Origin: Patescibacteria group bacterium
Lineage (GTDB): Bacteria; Patescibacteriota; Minisyncoccia; Portnoybacterales; UBA2143
DNA: 11,944 nucleotides
Direction of reading: 5' to 3'
NCBI GenBank assembly: GCA_018829245.1
Contig: JAHJUH010000018.1
Span: 1-11,944, forward strand
In this document: positions 1 through 7,665 of the stretch, piece after piece
How positions within the stretch are numbered: the stretch's first letter is position 1
Layout: each line of letters opens with the position of its first letter
The notes under the pieces: model-generated
The model's input: the letters and a program-made list of their open reading frames with translations, nothing else
Told to the model about the DNA's origin: nothing
Databases searched by the model: none
Made by a program: the position numbers and the translations under genes

Positions 1-864
1 ATAAGGCAGTTGTCCTTTGGTAATAAATAAAAACAACCCCGCCCCGGCCACGCTTAAAATCATTATTAATTTATATTGTTTATTTTTAAATAATTTCCAG
101 AATAAAACCGGCACCACAATGCCTAAAGAAATCCAAAACTGAGGTTTATTAATAAAACCAAGATACAAAGTTAAAACTAGGCCAACTAAATCAAACCAAC
201 GGATTTTTTGATTTAATTTAAGGCAAAAATAAATCAAGGCGGTAAACAATAAATTATGCAGGTTATCATTGGTGACTCCGGAGGCCACAAAGGTCAGCAT
301 GGGTTGAAAGCCAACCAAAACAGCCACGCTTAAAGCGGTAAATTTACTTTTTGGAAAAACTATTCTGCCGATTAAGTAAGCCAGCCAAATCATTAATAGA
401 TGAGTAAAAAGCCAGAAGATCCTAACAGCAAAAACCCGGATAAAAAGGTCCTGCCAATAAAAAAGTTTATAAATTAATCCGCTCAAGTTATAATAAATTT
501 CCGGATAATAGGCAGATTCTCTACCAACCAAGTTAAATCTCGTTTCTAATGACAGATTTTTAATTTGCTTCTCATAAATTCCCTGTTGAGAATTAGAGTA
601 CGCAAGATTATATTCAGGATGATAAGTAAAACTATTATTCCCCTGTTCATCTCGATAGGTGCCCAACAGTTGCTCGGAAATAGCAATTTCTTGATTTAAA
701 TCTAAACCCTCACCAAGATTTATTAAATTTGGTTTTTCGACATTAAAGGCAATATGATTAAAATGGGCCTGTTCATCAGGAAATTGCCATAGAGGAATAA
801 ATAAAGACCAAACGATATTCTTGCAAAAAGCCAATATCAGTAACAAAAATATTAATTTTTTCAT
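1..864 (-). CDS. DUF2142/GT-C-like polytopic membrane protein (partial, runs off the left edge)
   Basis: This frame reads without a stop from an ATG at 864 down to base 1, giving 288 visible residues; the C-terminal part lies outside the window. The N-terminus is a hydrophobic helix (residues 3-26) followed by an acidic loop, FPDEQAHF (28-35). Similar PDE-x-x-H loops occur in DUF2142 and related GT-C membrane glycosyltransferases, where acidic residues in the first loop are functional. A polar, probably extracytoplasmic region (36-130) contains YYPEIYYNLS, which resembles the hPPlYY motif of the same families. Several hydrophobic helices follow from about residue 145. Such enzymes use lipid-linked sugar donors to modify surface glycans or proteins, but the substrate cannot be read here. 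No clear Shine-Dalgarno motif precedes the ATG. Base composition looks less AT-rich than the neighbouring operon. The gene is divergent from the pseudogene at 900, only 35 bp away. The membrane-protein call is strong; the family call is moderate. Confidence 0.75.
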   Translation of the reverse strand, partial: MKKLIFLLLILAFCKNIVWSLFIPLWQFPDEQAHFNHIAFNVEKPNLINLGEGLDLNQEIAISEQLLGTYRDEQGNNSFTYHPEYNLAYSNSQQGIYEKQIKNLSLETRFNLVGRESAYYPEIYYNLSGLIYKLFYWQDLFIRVFAVRIFWLFTHLLMIWLAYLIGRIVFPKSKFTALSVAVLVGFQPMLTFVASGVTNDNLHNLLFTALIYFCLKLNQKIRWFDLVGLVLTLYLGFINKPQFWISLGIVVPVLFWKLFKNKQYKLIMILSVAGAGLFLFITKGQLPY

Positions 865-899
865 TCTATTAAAGTATGAGTTTATGTTACGATTGTATC

Positions 900-1367
900 A
901 TGATTACTTCTAAAAAAAGGCCAATAATATTTTTTTGGGGACTAATCGTTATCGGCATAGGAATTCTTTTTAGTTTTTAGAATTGGCTTATTCCAAATTT
1001 ATCTAAAGAGAAATATTATTCCCCACTAGCGCTGCCTGATCGGGCAAAGTCAGAGGCTTTTGACCCGACTATCTATTATGGCAGTAAGACAAGGGAGTTT
1101 ATAGACGGACATTGGACGTTAAATGACCCTTTTATTTGGGAGTATAAGAACCAATCTTCCCCTTTCAACCTAGGAGAAATAGTACCAACTGCAATTATGG
1201 CCACTCTAGCTAAATTTACTGGGGGCGTTGATAAGGCTTTTATTTTGTCTTGTTTCTTTTTTCCTCCAGTATCATTTCTATTAATTTCTTTTATAATTTA
1301 TTTAGCCACTAGAAAACCATGGCTGTCTGCTTGTGGATCTTTAATAACAATTTTTTTATTGGGATGA
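900..1367 (+). pseudogene. Nonsense-broken N-terminal remnant of a polytopic membrane protein, possibly a GT-C glycosyltransferase
   Basis: The frame opens with ATG at 900 and encodes a basic start plus a convincing transmembrane helix (residues 5-25), then meets TAG at 978-980 (codon 27). The same frame continues without a shift for 128 sense codons until TGA at 1365-1367. The downstream part looks like real protein: FDPTIYYGSKTREFIDGHW, a Trp/Pro-rich loop, then two hydrophobic helices (from about residue 115). Sense on both sides of the TAG suggests a point nonsense mutation rather than a frameshift, and the second stop and loss of any continuation show further decay. Layout (one helix, then a periplasmic loop with acidic residues, then helices) fits membrane glycosyltransferases of the PMT/GT39 type, but I do not recognise the exact family. 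It is not expected to make a working protein. Confidence 0.6.
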
Positions 1368-1481
1368 GTGTGCCGGACATCATCTTTTCTTTAGACTAAC
1401 TGCTCAGGACCAATATTGTCGTTGTTGGACTTCAGATGAAAACAAAAATAACATATTGAATCAGATTGAAAATTTAGTTTT

Positions 1482-1510
1482 TTGAAAATCAATTATTTAA
1501 GGTATATAAA
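1482..1510 (+). promoter_or_regulatory. Predicted sigma-70-type promoter of the pse operon
   Basis: TTGAAA at 1482-1487 and TATAAA at 1505-1510 are separated by exactly 17 bp, which is the optimal spacing for a housekeeping bacterial promoter. Transcription would start near 1516-1518, giving a leader of about 24 nt before the pseB ATG at 1541. No Shine-Dalgarno motif is visible in that leader. The same TATATAAAA stretch could be read as an archaeal TATA box, in which case the leader would be very short. Because the region is AT-rich, chance matches are likely; the spacing and its position at the head of a ten-gene operon are the main support. Confidence 0.5.
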
Positions 1511-1540
1511 ATAAACAAAAAGTAGTAAAATATCTTAATT

Positions 1541-2527
1541 ATGTTTAATGATAAAACTGTTTTAGTCACTGGGGGTACAGGATCTTTTGGGGAATATTTT
1601 GTTTTTCAATTATTAAAACTTTATCGTCCGAAAAAAGTCATAGTATTTAGCAGAGATGAATTTAAACAATTTCGAATGCAAAAAAAGTCTCAGTATAATG
1701 AAAAGTGTAGATTTTTTCTAGGTGATATAAGAGACATTACAAGATTAAAAACAGCCTTTAATAATGTTGATTATGTCATTCACGCAGCGGCTTTAAAACA
1801 AGTCCCGACTCTAGAATACAACCCTTTTGAAGCAATAAAGACAAATATTATTGGATCTCAAAACGTTATAGAGGCAGCCATTGAAAAACAGGTCAAAAAA
1901 GTCTTGTTAATTTCAACGGACAAAGCTGTACACCCGATCAATTTATATGGAGCAACTAAACTATGTGCAGAAAAGTTATTTATATCTTCTAATGCTTACT
2001 CTCCAAACAAAACTTTTTTTTCTGTTGTTAGATATGGAAATGTGCTTGGAAGTAGGGGGAGTATTGTTGAAACATTGTTAAAAAGTAAATCTCAGAAAGC
2101 AAAAATTACTAGTATGGAAATGACAAGGTTTTGGATTAATTTAAATCAGGCATTCCAATTGGTAAATTTTGCACTAAAGAATATGGTAGGAGGAGAAATA
2201 TTTGTACCTAAAATTCCCAGCATGAAACTAGTAGATTTATTTAATATTTTAAGACCAAAAGAAAAAAAAGAAATTATGGGTATTAGGCCAGGAGAAAAAA
2301 TTCATGAAGAATTAATAAGCACAGATGAGGCAAAAAATACCTTTAATCTTGATAAATATTATGTTGTTTTACCTAATTATATAACTTGGGGAAGTAAAAC
2401 TATGTATGATAAATATAAAAAACTCGGAACCCGGGTAGATAATAATTTTTGTTATACGAGTAATGCTAATAATCAATGGCTAACAAAAACAGACCTGGAA
2501 AAACAAATAAGGGCTTTAACTGAATAA
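1541..2527 (+). CDS. pseB: UDP-N-acetylglucosamine 4,6-dehydratase (inverting), PseB family
   Basis: First step of pseudaminic acid synthesis: dehydration at C4/C6 with C5 inversion of UDP-GlcNAc, giving the UDP-4-keto-6-deoxy-L-arabino-hexose intermediate. The 328-residue length matches the family (about 330). It is an extended SDR enzyme: the NAD(P)-binding loop GGTGSFG is at residues 11-17, the catalytic STDK at 125-128 and the YGATK active-site pair (Tyr136, Lys140) follow, and a RYGNVLGSRGS segment lies near 164-174. HPINLYGATK in place of the usual NPINLYGATK is a small deviation. The sequence from PTLEYNPFEAIKTN onward is typical of PseB/FlaA1 rather than of the GDP-using LegB. It is the first gene of the operon; pseC starts 3 nt after its stop. 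No Shine-Dalgarno motif is visible before the ATG. The enzyme is soluble and cytoplasmic. Confidence 0.93.
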   Translation: MFNDKTVLVTGGTGSFGEYFVFQLLKLYRPKKVIVFSRDEFKQFRMQKKSQYNEKCRFFLGDIRDITRLKTAFNNVDYVIHAAALKQVPTLEYNPFEAIKTNIIGSQNVIEAAIEKQVKKVLLISTDKAVHPINLYGATKLCAEKLFISSNAYSPNKTFFSVVRYGNVLGSRGSIVETLLKSKSQKAKITSMEMTRFWINLNQAFQLVNFALKNMVGGEIFVPKIPSMKLVDLFNILRPKEKKEIMGIRPGEKIHEELISTDEAKNTFNLDKYYVVLPNYITWGSKTMYDKYKKLGTRVDNNFCYTSNANNQWLTKTDLEKQIRALTE

Positions 2528-2530
2528 GCT

Positions 2531-3637
2531 ATGATCCCCTACGGACATCAAATGATAGATAAAAAAGATATAGCGGCTATAACTAAAGTGATAAATTCCG
2601 ACTATTTAACTCAGGGGCCTGAAATAGAGAAGTTTGAAAAACAATTGGCTGAATATTGTAATGCTAAATATGTTGTAGCCGTCTCTAATGGAACATCCGC
2701 CCTACATCTAGCCTATTTGGTTGCGGGAATTAAAGACGGAGATGAAGTGATTACTACTCCAAATACATTTGTGGCAACAACTAATATGTTGCTACTTTTA
2801 AATGCCAGGCCTGTTTTTGTAGATATAAGGCTTGATACTTATAACTTAGACGAAACTAAAATTGAAGAAAAAATAACTAAAAAAACAAAAGCGATTGTCC
2901 CCGTCCATTTTTCTGGTCATCCTTGCGAAATGGATAAAATATTAAGCATCGCAAAAAAAAATAACCTAATAGTTATTGAAGATGCTGCTCATGCTCTGGG
3001 AGCAAAATATAAAAATAAAAAAATCGGATCTCTAAAAAGCGATATGACTGTGTTTAGTTTCCACCCAATTAAATCTATCACTACCGGAGAGGGCGGAGCA
3101 ATTGTCACAAATAATAAGTCATATTACAACCAATTAAAACTACTAAGAAGTCATGGAGTCGTAAAAGATCAGGACGGAAATAATGTAATGAAGCAGTTAG
3201 GATTTAATTATAGAATTACAGATATTCAGGCGGCTCTGGGAGTTTCTCAATTAAAAAAACTGGATAGATTTATCAAAAAAAGAAGGATTATTGTTGAATG
3301 GTATCAAAAATCTTTATCTTCACTTAATAATATAATTTTAACTCAAGAAAATAAACAATGTTTTTCTTCCTATCATTTGATGATTATCAGAACAAAAAAT
3401 AAAAGTGACCGTAATAAATTAAAAAAATATCTTGCCGAAAAAGGGGTGGGGGTGAATTTTCATTATCCAGCTGTCTATAAACATCCATATTATCAGAAAA
3501 TTGGCTTCAATAAGATTAATTTAAAAAATATGCAAAAATATCATGACACAACTATCACTATTCCACTATTTCCTGGTTTAAATAAACAACAGGTTGAATT
3601 TATTTCAGGTTGTATAAAAAATTATTACAATAAATGA
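2531..3637 (+). CDS. pseC: UDP-4-amino-4,6-dideoxy-N-acetyl-beta-L-altrosamine transaminase, PseC
   Basis: PLP-dependent aminotransferase that places an amino group at C4 of the PseB product, normally using L-glutamate. It belongs to the DegT/DnrJ/EryC1/StrS family; its 368-residue length is normal. The opening MIPYGHQMIDKKDI, followed by SDYLTQGP, is characteristic of PseC. Other landmarks are NGTSALHLAY (53-62), which contacts PLP phosphate, IEDAAHALGA (149-158, Asp151 pairing with the pyridine nitrogen), and the Schiff-base lysine Lys181 in SFHPIKSITTGEGG. The FNYRITDIQAALG segment (225-237) is also conserved in the family. It starts 3 nt downstream of pseB, and its TGA stop overlaps the ATG of the next gene (ATGA), implying translational coupling. 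Confidence 0.93.
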   Translation: MIPYGHQMIDKKDIAAITKVINSDYLTQGPEIEKFEKQLAEYCNAKYVVAVSNGTSALHLAYLVAGIKDGDEVITTPNTFVATTNMLLLLNARPVFVDIRLDTYNLDETKIEEKITKKTKAIVPVHFSGHPCEMDKILSIAKKNNLIVIEDAAHALGAKYKNKKIGSLKSDMTVFSFHPIKSITTGEGGAIVTNNKSYYNQLKLLRSHGVVKDQDGNNVMKQLGFNYRITDIQAALGVSQLKKLDRFIKKRRIIVEWYQKSLSSLNNIILTQENKQCFSSYHLMIIRTKNKSDRNKLKKYLAEKGVGVNFHYPAVYKHPYYQKIGFNKINLKNMQKYHDTTITIPLFPGLNKQQVEFISGCIKNYYNK

Positions 3638-4338
3638 AGAAAAAAGTATTAGCCATTATACCAGCAAGGGGAGGCAGTAAAGGAATTCCCAATAAAAATC
3701 TAAAAAAGATTGATGGCAAACCATTAATTTATTATCCAATTGCCTTAGCTAAATCGATAAAGCAAATTGATCGAGTAATTGTGTCAACGGAAGACAAAAA
3801 AATTGCAAATATAGCCAAAAATTTGGGCGCAGAAATTCCCTTTATGAGACCAAAAAGACTAGCCCTGAATAATACTCCAACTATGCCTGTATTAAATTAT
3901 TGCTTAAAAAGATTGGAAAAATTGGATAACTTTATTCCAGATATTATTATTCTATTGTATGCAACTGGTCCGTTAATATCCAAAAAAACTCTTGAAATGG
4001 CTTTATCAAAATTTATAAGAGGTAATTATTTGTCATTAGTTCCCGTAGTTGAAGATCATGGACATTATTGGAAGAAGGCTGAAATAGATTATATTAAAAT
4101 GTTTTATCCAAAAGAAAGAAAAAACAGACAACAAACTGAAAATTTATTAAAAGAAACCGGCGGTTTTTATCTTTTTAGTAATAAGGTTGTTAAAAAATTT
4201 TCGCTTTATGGACAAAGAGTGGGATATTATATCGTTCCAAAAATCGAAGATATTGATATAGATGATTTAATCGACTTTAACATTGCAAAATTAAAACTGA
4301 AATTAAATAAAAAAATAATTTTGTCAACCGAAAATTAA
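3634..4338 (+). CDS. pseF: CMP-nonulosonate cytidylyltransferase (PseF/NeuA family), probably CMP-pseudaminate synthase
   Basis: Activates the nonulosonic acid with CTP to CMP-Pse plus pyrophosphate, the last core step. The nucleotide-binding signature IIPARGGSKGIPNKN is at residues 8-22, STEDKKIA at 51-58 and the acidic, metal-binding tail region EDIDIDDLIDF at 205-215; 234 residues is typical. The P-loop-like motif reads like NeuA (GGSKGIPNKN) as much as like PseF, so sequence alone does not separate sialic, legionaminic and pseudaminic specificity. The pseB-pseC-pseI context makes pseudaminate by far the most likely. The start overlaps the pseC stop by ATGA; 13 nt separate it from the following methylase. 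Confidence 0.85.
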   Translation: MKKKVLAIIPARGGSKGIPNKNLKKIDGKPLIYYPIALAKSIKQIDRVIVSTEDKKIANIAKNLGAEIPFMRPKRLALNNTPTMPVLNYCLKRLEKLDNFIPDIIILLYATGPLISKKTLEMALSKFIRGNYLSLVPVVEDHGHYWKKAEIDYIKMFYPKERKNRQQTENLLKETGGFYLFSNKVVKKFSLYGQRVGYYIVPKIEDIDIDDLIDFNIAKLKLKLNKKIILSTEN

Positions 4339-4351
4339 AATTATAAATAAA

Positions 4352-4996
4352 ATGATTAAAAAAACAGATCAGATTGATAAATGGGTAAATGTTTTTGGTA
4401 AAGAATACACTGATAGGAATTTATACAATCCGCATGAATTGGATAAATTTTATAAAAAAAGTTGGGGAGTCACGAGAACCGAAATAAATGAAGAGTTTCT
4501 ATCTTTTTTAGATAAAGATAAAACTAAGATACTTGAAGTTGGGTCTAACATAGGGAATCAACTTTTATCTCTTCAATTGATGGGGTTTAAAAATCTTTAC
4601 GGTATTGAGATTTCTAAATATGCTGTTGAAAAGTCAAAAGAACGAACAAAAGATATAAATATAATTTACGGGTCTGCCTTTGACCTTCCGTTTAAAGATG
4701 AATATTTTGATTTAGTTTTTACTTCCGGTCTTTTGATACATATTTCACCCAAAGACATCAATTTTGCATTAGATGAAATTTACAGGTGTTCAAAAAAATA
4801 TATATTCGGATTTGAATATTATTCTGATGAATATACAGAAATTGAGTATAGGGGAAATAAAAATATGTTGTGGAAGGCGAATTTCTGCCAGATGTATCTT
4901 AATAGGTTTAAAGATCTTAAATTTATTAAAGAAAAAAAGTTGAAATATGTAGGTAATGATAAGGTTGATTCCGTATTTTTGTTGGAGAAAAAATGA
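4352..4996 (+). CDS. Pseudaminic acid biosynthesis-associated methylase (TIGR03587-like)
   Basis: Class I SAM-dependent methyltransferase of 214 residues. The SAM-binding motif LEVGSNIG is at 61-68, the acidic ribose-binding Glu86 lies in YGIEIS, and AFDLPFKDEYFDLVF follows at 109-123. The opening region WVNVFGKEYTDRN (11-23) and the late NMLWKANF segment (171-178) match my recollection of the methylase family found inside pseudaminate operons, whose exact acceptor is not established. A likely role is methylation of Pse, its CMP form or an N-acyl/amidino group; this is inference. The ATG is 13 nt after the pseF-like stop and has no clear Shine-Dalgarno motif. The stop overlaps the next start (ATGA). 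Confidence 0.8.
   Translation: MIKKTDQIDKWVNVFGKEYTDRNLYNPHELDKFYKKSWGVTRTEINEEFLSFLDKDKTKILEVGSNIGNQLLSLQLMGFKNLYGIEISKYAVEKSKERTKDINIIYGSAFDLPFKDEYFDLVFTSGLLIHISPKDINFALDEIYRCSKKYIFGFEYYSDEYTEIEYRGNKNMLWKANFCQMYLNRFKDLKFIKEKKLKYVGNDKVDSVFLLEKK
4984..4987 (+). promoter_or_regulatory. Ribosome binding site GGAG for the amidotransferase gene
   Basis: GGAG lies 5 nt upstream of the ATG at 4993, one of the few clear Shine-Dalgarno sites in the operon. Together with the ATGA overlap it favours the start at 4993 over the internal ATG at 5020, although homologues usually begin close to the first CxxC motif. Confidence 0.55.
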
Positions 4997-6144
4997 TAAA
5001 TCAATTAAAAAAAATTAAAATGAAGTATATATTTTGTAAAAAGTGTTTGATGCCAAACACAAGACCAGGATCTATTTTTAATAAGAAAGGCGTTTGTCAA
5101 GCATGTTTAAACTATAAAAAACGCAAAATAATTGACTGGGGGGGGAGAGAGAAAGAACTTGAGAATTTATGTGATAAATACAGGCGCGATGATGGTTACT
5201 ACGATTGTATTATTCCAGTAAGTGGCGGAAAAGATAGTCACTTCCTTGTATACACGATGAAGGTAAAAATGGGCATGAATCCTCTTTTAATAACAGTTGG
5301 CGACCCCTTCACTAAGACAAAGGCAGGTTTGAGTAATTTCAGAAATCTGGAAGATCGTTTTGATTGCAACCATATACTATTTAATATAAGTATTGATCTT
5401 TTCAGAAGGGCGACAAGAATAGCATTTGAAGAAACTGGTGAAGCGCTTAAATTTATAGAATATGCTATTTATACTATTCCTACATTATTGGCTCAAAAAC
5501 TTGATATTCCCTTTGTTATATTCGGAGAAAACTCGGCTTATGAATACGGTAGTACTGACAAGGACTTTTATCTAGCAACTCCTATTGTTAAATCAATATC
5601 TGATAAATTAGAAAAGGATAAACAATGGTGGATTAAAAAAGGATTAACTTTAAATGAAGTAAATTCTATTCAATTAGACAAGAATAAGCCCCTTCCTGAA
5701 GTAATCTACATGAGTTATTTTCGACCTTGGAGTAGTGTAATAAATTTAGGTATTGCGAAAAAATATGGGTTTAAAGATCTAACCAATGAATGGAAACGTG
5801 AAGGTTGTATAGAAAATTTTGAACAAATAGATTCTATTGCATACATGGTTCATCTTTGGTTAAAATATCCTAAATTTGGATTTCAACGAACATCTGATAT
5901 TGCAAGTCGGCGCGTCCGTGAGGGAAATATTAGTTTATCTGAAGCAAAAAAGCTTATAAAAGAAAACGATCATAAATTAGATCAACTTGCCTTAAAAGAT
6001 TTTATCGATTTATTAAAATATACGCCAACTCAATTTTGGGATATAGTAGAAAAAATGTGGAATCGTGAAATGTTTAAGAAGGTTAATGGTTTATGGCAAT
6101 TAAAAAAAGAGTATGAAAAGTTGAGGGATAAAATCAAATGTTAA
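4993..6144 (+). CDS. pseA: N-acetyl sugar amidotransferase, PseA/WbpG/WbuX family
   Basis: Predicted ATP-dependent enzyme that converts an N-acetyl group of a sugar into an acetamidino group. In Campylobacter PseA is required for the Pse5Ac7Am form; WbpG acts in Pseudomonas O-antigen. Two CxxC pairs (Cys15/18 and Cys35/38) form a likely zinc finger, with MPNTRPG between them. The PP-loop SGGKDS at 77-82 activates the substrate by adenylation, and FGENSAYEYG (167-176) is a further conserved stretch. Length 383 is close to the family norm (about 375-385). The HisH/HisF-like ammonia partners used by WbpG are not seen in this window, which favours a PseA-like standalone mode. It is coupled upstream by ATGA and overlaps pseI downstream by 7 nt. 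Family is clear; assignment to Pse is from context. Confidence 0.85.
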   Translation: MINQLKKIKMKYIFCKKCLMPNTRPGSIFNKKGVCQACLNYKKRKIIDWGGREKELENLCDKYRRDDGYYDCIIPVSGGKDSHFLVYTMKVKMGMNPLLITVGDPFTKTKAGLSNFRNLEDRFDCNHILFNISIDLFRRATRIAFEETGEALKFIEYAIYTIPTLLAQKLDIPFVIFGENSAYEYGSTDKDFYLATPIVKSISDKLEKDKQWWIKKGLTLNEVNSIQLDKNKPLPEVIYMSYFRPWSSVINLGIAKKYGFKDLTNEWKREGCIENFEQIDSIAYMVHLWLKYPKFGFQRTSDIASRRVREGNISLSEAKKLIKENDHKLDQLALKDFIDLLKYTPTQFWDIVEKMWNREMFKKVNGLWQLKKEYEKLRDKIKC

Positions 6145-7202
6145 AAACATGTAAATTGCAAAAAATCAAAATTAAAAATAAATTTATAGGAGATAAAGAA
6201 CCCTGTTTAATAATAGCAGAGCTTTCAGCGAACCATCTTCAGAAATTTGAACTGGCTGTTGATACCATAAAAGCGGCAAAAAAAGCAGGAACAGACGCTA
6301 TAAAACTACAAACATACACACCTGATACGATAACTATTGATTCCGACAATGAATACTTTAAAATCAAGGGTACATTATGGGATGGTAAAACTCTTTATGA
6401 TCTTTACAAAGAAGCATACACTCCCTGGGAATGGCAGCCGAAATTACAAAAATTAGCAAAGGATTTAGGTTTAATATTTTTTTCGAGTGCATTTGATAAG
6501 ACCGCCGTTGATTTTCTTGAGGGATTAAATGTTCCAGCGTACAAAGTAGCATCCTTTGAAATAACAGATATTCCGTTAATAGAGTACATCGCTTTAAAAG
6601 GCAAACCCATTATTATATCAACAGGTATTGCAACTTTAGCAGACATTGAAGAAGCAATCAATGCATGCAAAAGAATGGGAAATGAGCAGATTATTCTTTT
6701 AAAGTGCACTTCCGCTTATCCTGCGCCAATTGAAGAAACGAATTTATTAACTATTCCAAACATGGCTGAAACATTTAGAACAATTGTCGGTTTATCTGAC
6801 CACACATTAGGTTCATCGGTTGCAATAGCATCTGTTGCTCTTGGTGCAAAGGCTATTGAAAAACATTTTATCTTAAACAGAGATTTAGGCGGACCGGATG
6901 CAGCATTTTCCATGGACCCGGAGGAATTTAAAGAAATGGTAAAATCTGTCAGAGATGTAGAAAAAGCATTAGGGAAAGTTAGCTATGAACTTTCAGAGAA
7001 AGTTAAAAAAAGCAAAGTTTTTGCAAGGTCGTTATTTGTTGTTAAAGACATGAAAAAAGGAGAATTAATCAATAGGGAAAATGTTAGATCTATAAGACCG
7101 GGATATGGAATGCATCCAAAATATTTAAAGGAAATGACCGGTAAAAAAATTAGAAAAGATGTTAAAAAAGGAATCCCTCTTACCTGGGAGTTAATTGAGT
7201 AA
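6138..7202 (+). CDS. pseI: Pseudaminic acid synthase PseI
   Basis: Condenses 2,4-diacetamido-2,4,6-trideoxy-L-altrose with phosphoenolpyruvate to give pseudaminic acid and phosphate. This NeuB-family protein has 354 residues: a TIM barrel (about 15-280) and a C-terminal antifreeze-like SAF domain (about 290-354). IAELSANH (26-33) and the segment from TITIDSDNEYF through KGTLWDGKTLYDLY (64-90) are diagnostic of PseI rather than of NeuB or LegI. His222 (SDHTLG) and His243 (EKHF) are spaced by 21 residues like the manganese ligands of NeuB, and Arg320 in the SAF domain (IRPG) fits the arginine that reaches into the neighbouring subunit's active site. This gene is the strongest evidence that the product is pseudaminic acid. 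The start overlaps the amidotransferase end by 7 nt; a weak GAGGG lies 10 nt upstream. Confidence 0.95.
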   Translation: MLKTCKLQKIKIKNKFIGDKEPCLIIAELSANHLQKFELAVDTIKAAKKAGTDAIKLQTYTPDTITIDSDNEYFKIKGTLWDGKTLYDLYKEAYTPWEWQPKLQKLAKDLGLIFFSSAFDKTAVDFLEGLNVPAYKVASFEITDIPLIEYIALKGKPIIISTGIATLADIEEAINACKRMGNEQIILLKCTSAYPAPIEETNLLTIPNMAETFRTIVGLSDHTLGSSVAIASVALGAKAIEKHFILNRDLGGPDAAFSMDPEEFKEMVKSVRDVEKALGKVSYELSEKVKKSKVFARSLFVVKDMKKGELINRENVRSIRPGYGMHPKYLKEMTGKKIRKDVKKGIPLTWELIE

Positions 7203-7203
7203 T

Positions 7204-7665
7204 ATGGATAGTATAAAAATAAATTTAAGACGTGCAAATTTTTCTGACAAAGATATACTATCAAAATGGAGAAACAACATAAAAATAAGAGAAAACTCCT
7301 TTAACTCACAAATCATTAGTAAAGTAGAACATGAAAAATGGTTCGATGATATATTTAAAAAAAAGGATGTAATCTTATTAATCGGTTTAATAAATAAAAA
7401 AAGGGTAGGACAGGTAAGATTTAATATAAATGGGGGAATAGCAAAAATTAGTGTTAATGTAGCGCCAGATAAGATACATAAGGGTATTGGTCCAATCTTG
7501 ATACTTAAAGGATCGAGGTTTTTGTTTGAAAATACTTGCTGTAAAAAGATTACAGCAGAAATAAAGCCAAATAATATCGCTTCTGTAAAAGCATTTTCTA
7601 AAGCAAAATTCAAAAAGATTTCATCTGAAGGTAATAAAATTTTAATGGAATATATAAAACAATGA
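7204..7665 (+). CDS. pseH: GNAT N-acetyltransferase, PseH-like (UDP-4-amino-4,6-dideoxy-AltNAc acetyltransferase)
   Basis: Predicted to transfer acetyl from acetyl-CoA to the C4 amine made by PseC. The 153-residue protein is a single GNAT domain: LRRANFSDKDILSKWRNN near the N-terminus, the acetyl-CoA loop KIHKGIG at 90-96 (R/QxxGxG type), and KPNNIASVKAFSKAKF (131-146), a typical GNAT end segment. The N-terminal portion resembles the GNAT domain that some bacteria fuse to PseG, but here no PseG part is attached. Two starts are possible: TTG at 7195 (4 nt after GGGAG at 7186-7190, overlapping pseI by 8 nt) or ATG at 7204 (1 nt after the pseI stop); I chose ATG because LRRA aligns naturally near the N-terminus. 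The TGA stop overlaps the next ATG. Confidence 0.8.
   Translation: MDSIKINLRRANFSDKDILSKWRNNIKIRENSFNSQIISKVEHEKWFDDIFKKKDVILLIGLINKKRVGQVRFNINGGIAKISVNVAPDKIHKGIGPILILKGSRFLFENTCCKKITAEIKPNNIASVKAFSKAKFKKISSEGNKILMEYIKQ

Noticed and set aside
900..1367. UGA or UAG recoding to rescue the broken gene.
   Set aside because: Elsewhere UGA ends genes at family-typical lengths (3637, 4996, 7665, 9206), and the break also includes a TAG and loss of downstream coding.
1348..1485. Short open frame with LTAQDQYCRCW as an insertion-sequence transposase remnant.
   Set aside because: About 45 codons, no start, no inverted repeats and no recognisable transposase motif; it may simply be decayed sequence past the pseudogene.
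1541..7202. A legionaminic acid rather than a pseudaminic acid pathway.
   Set aside because: PseB, PseC and especially the diagnostic PseI segment (TITIDSDNEYF through TLYDLY) point to pseudaminate; no LegG-like 2-epimerase/hydrolase or GDP-GlcNAc synthesis gene is seen.
7191..7613. Antisense open frame opposite the GNAT gene, and similar ones opposite pseI and the large GT.
   Set aside because: They mirror strongly supported genes, have no recognisable domains and lack their own start signals.
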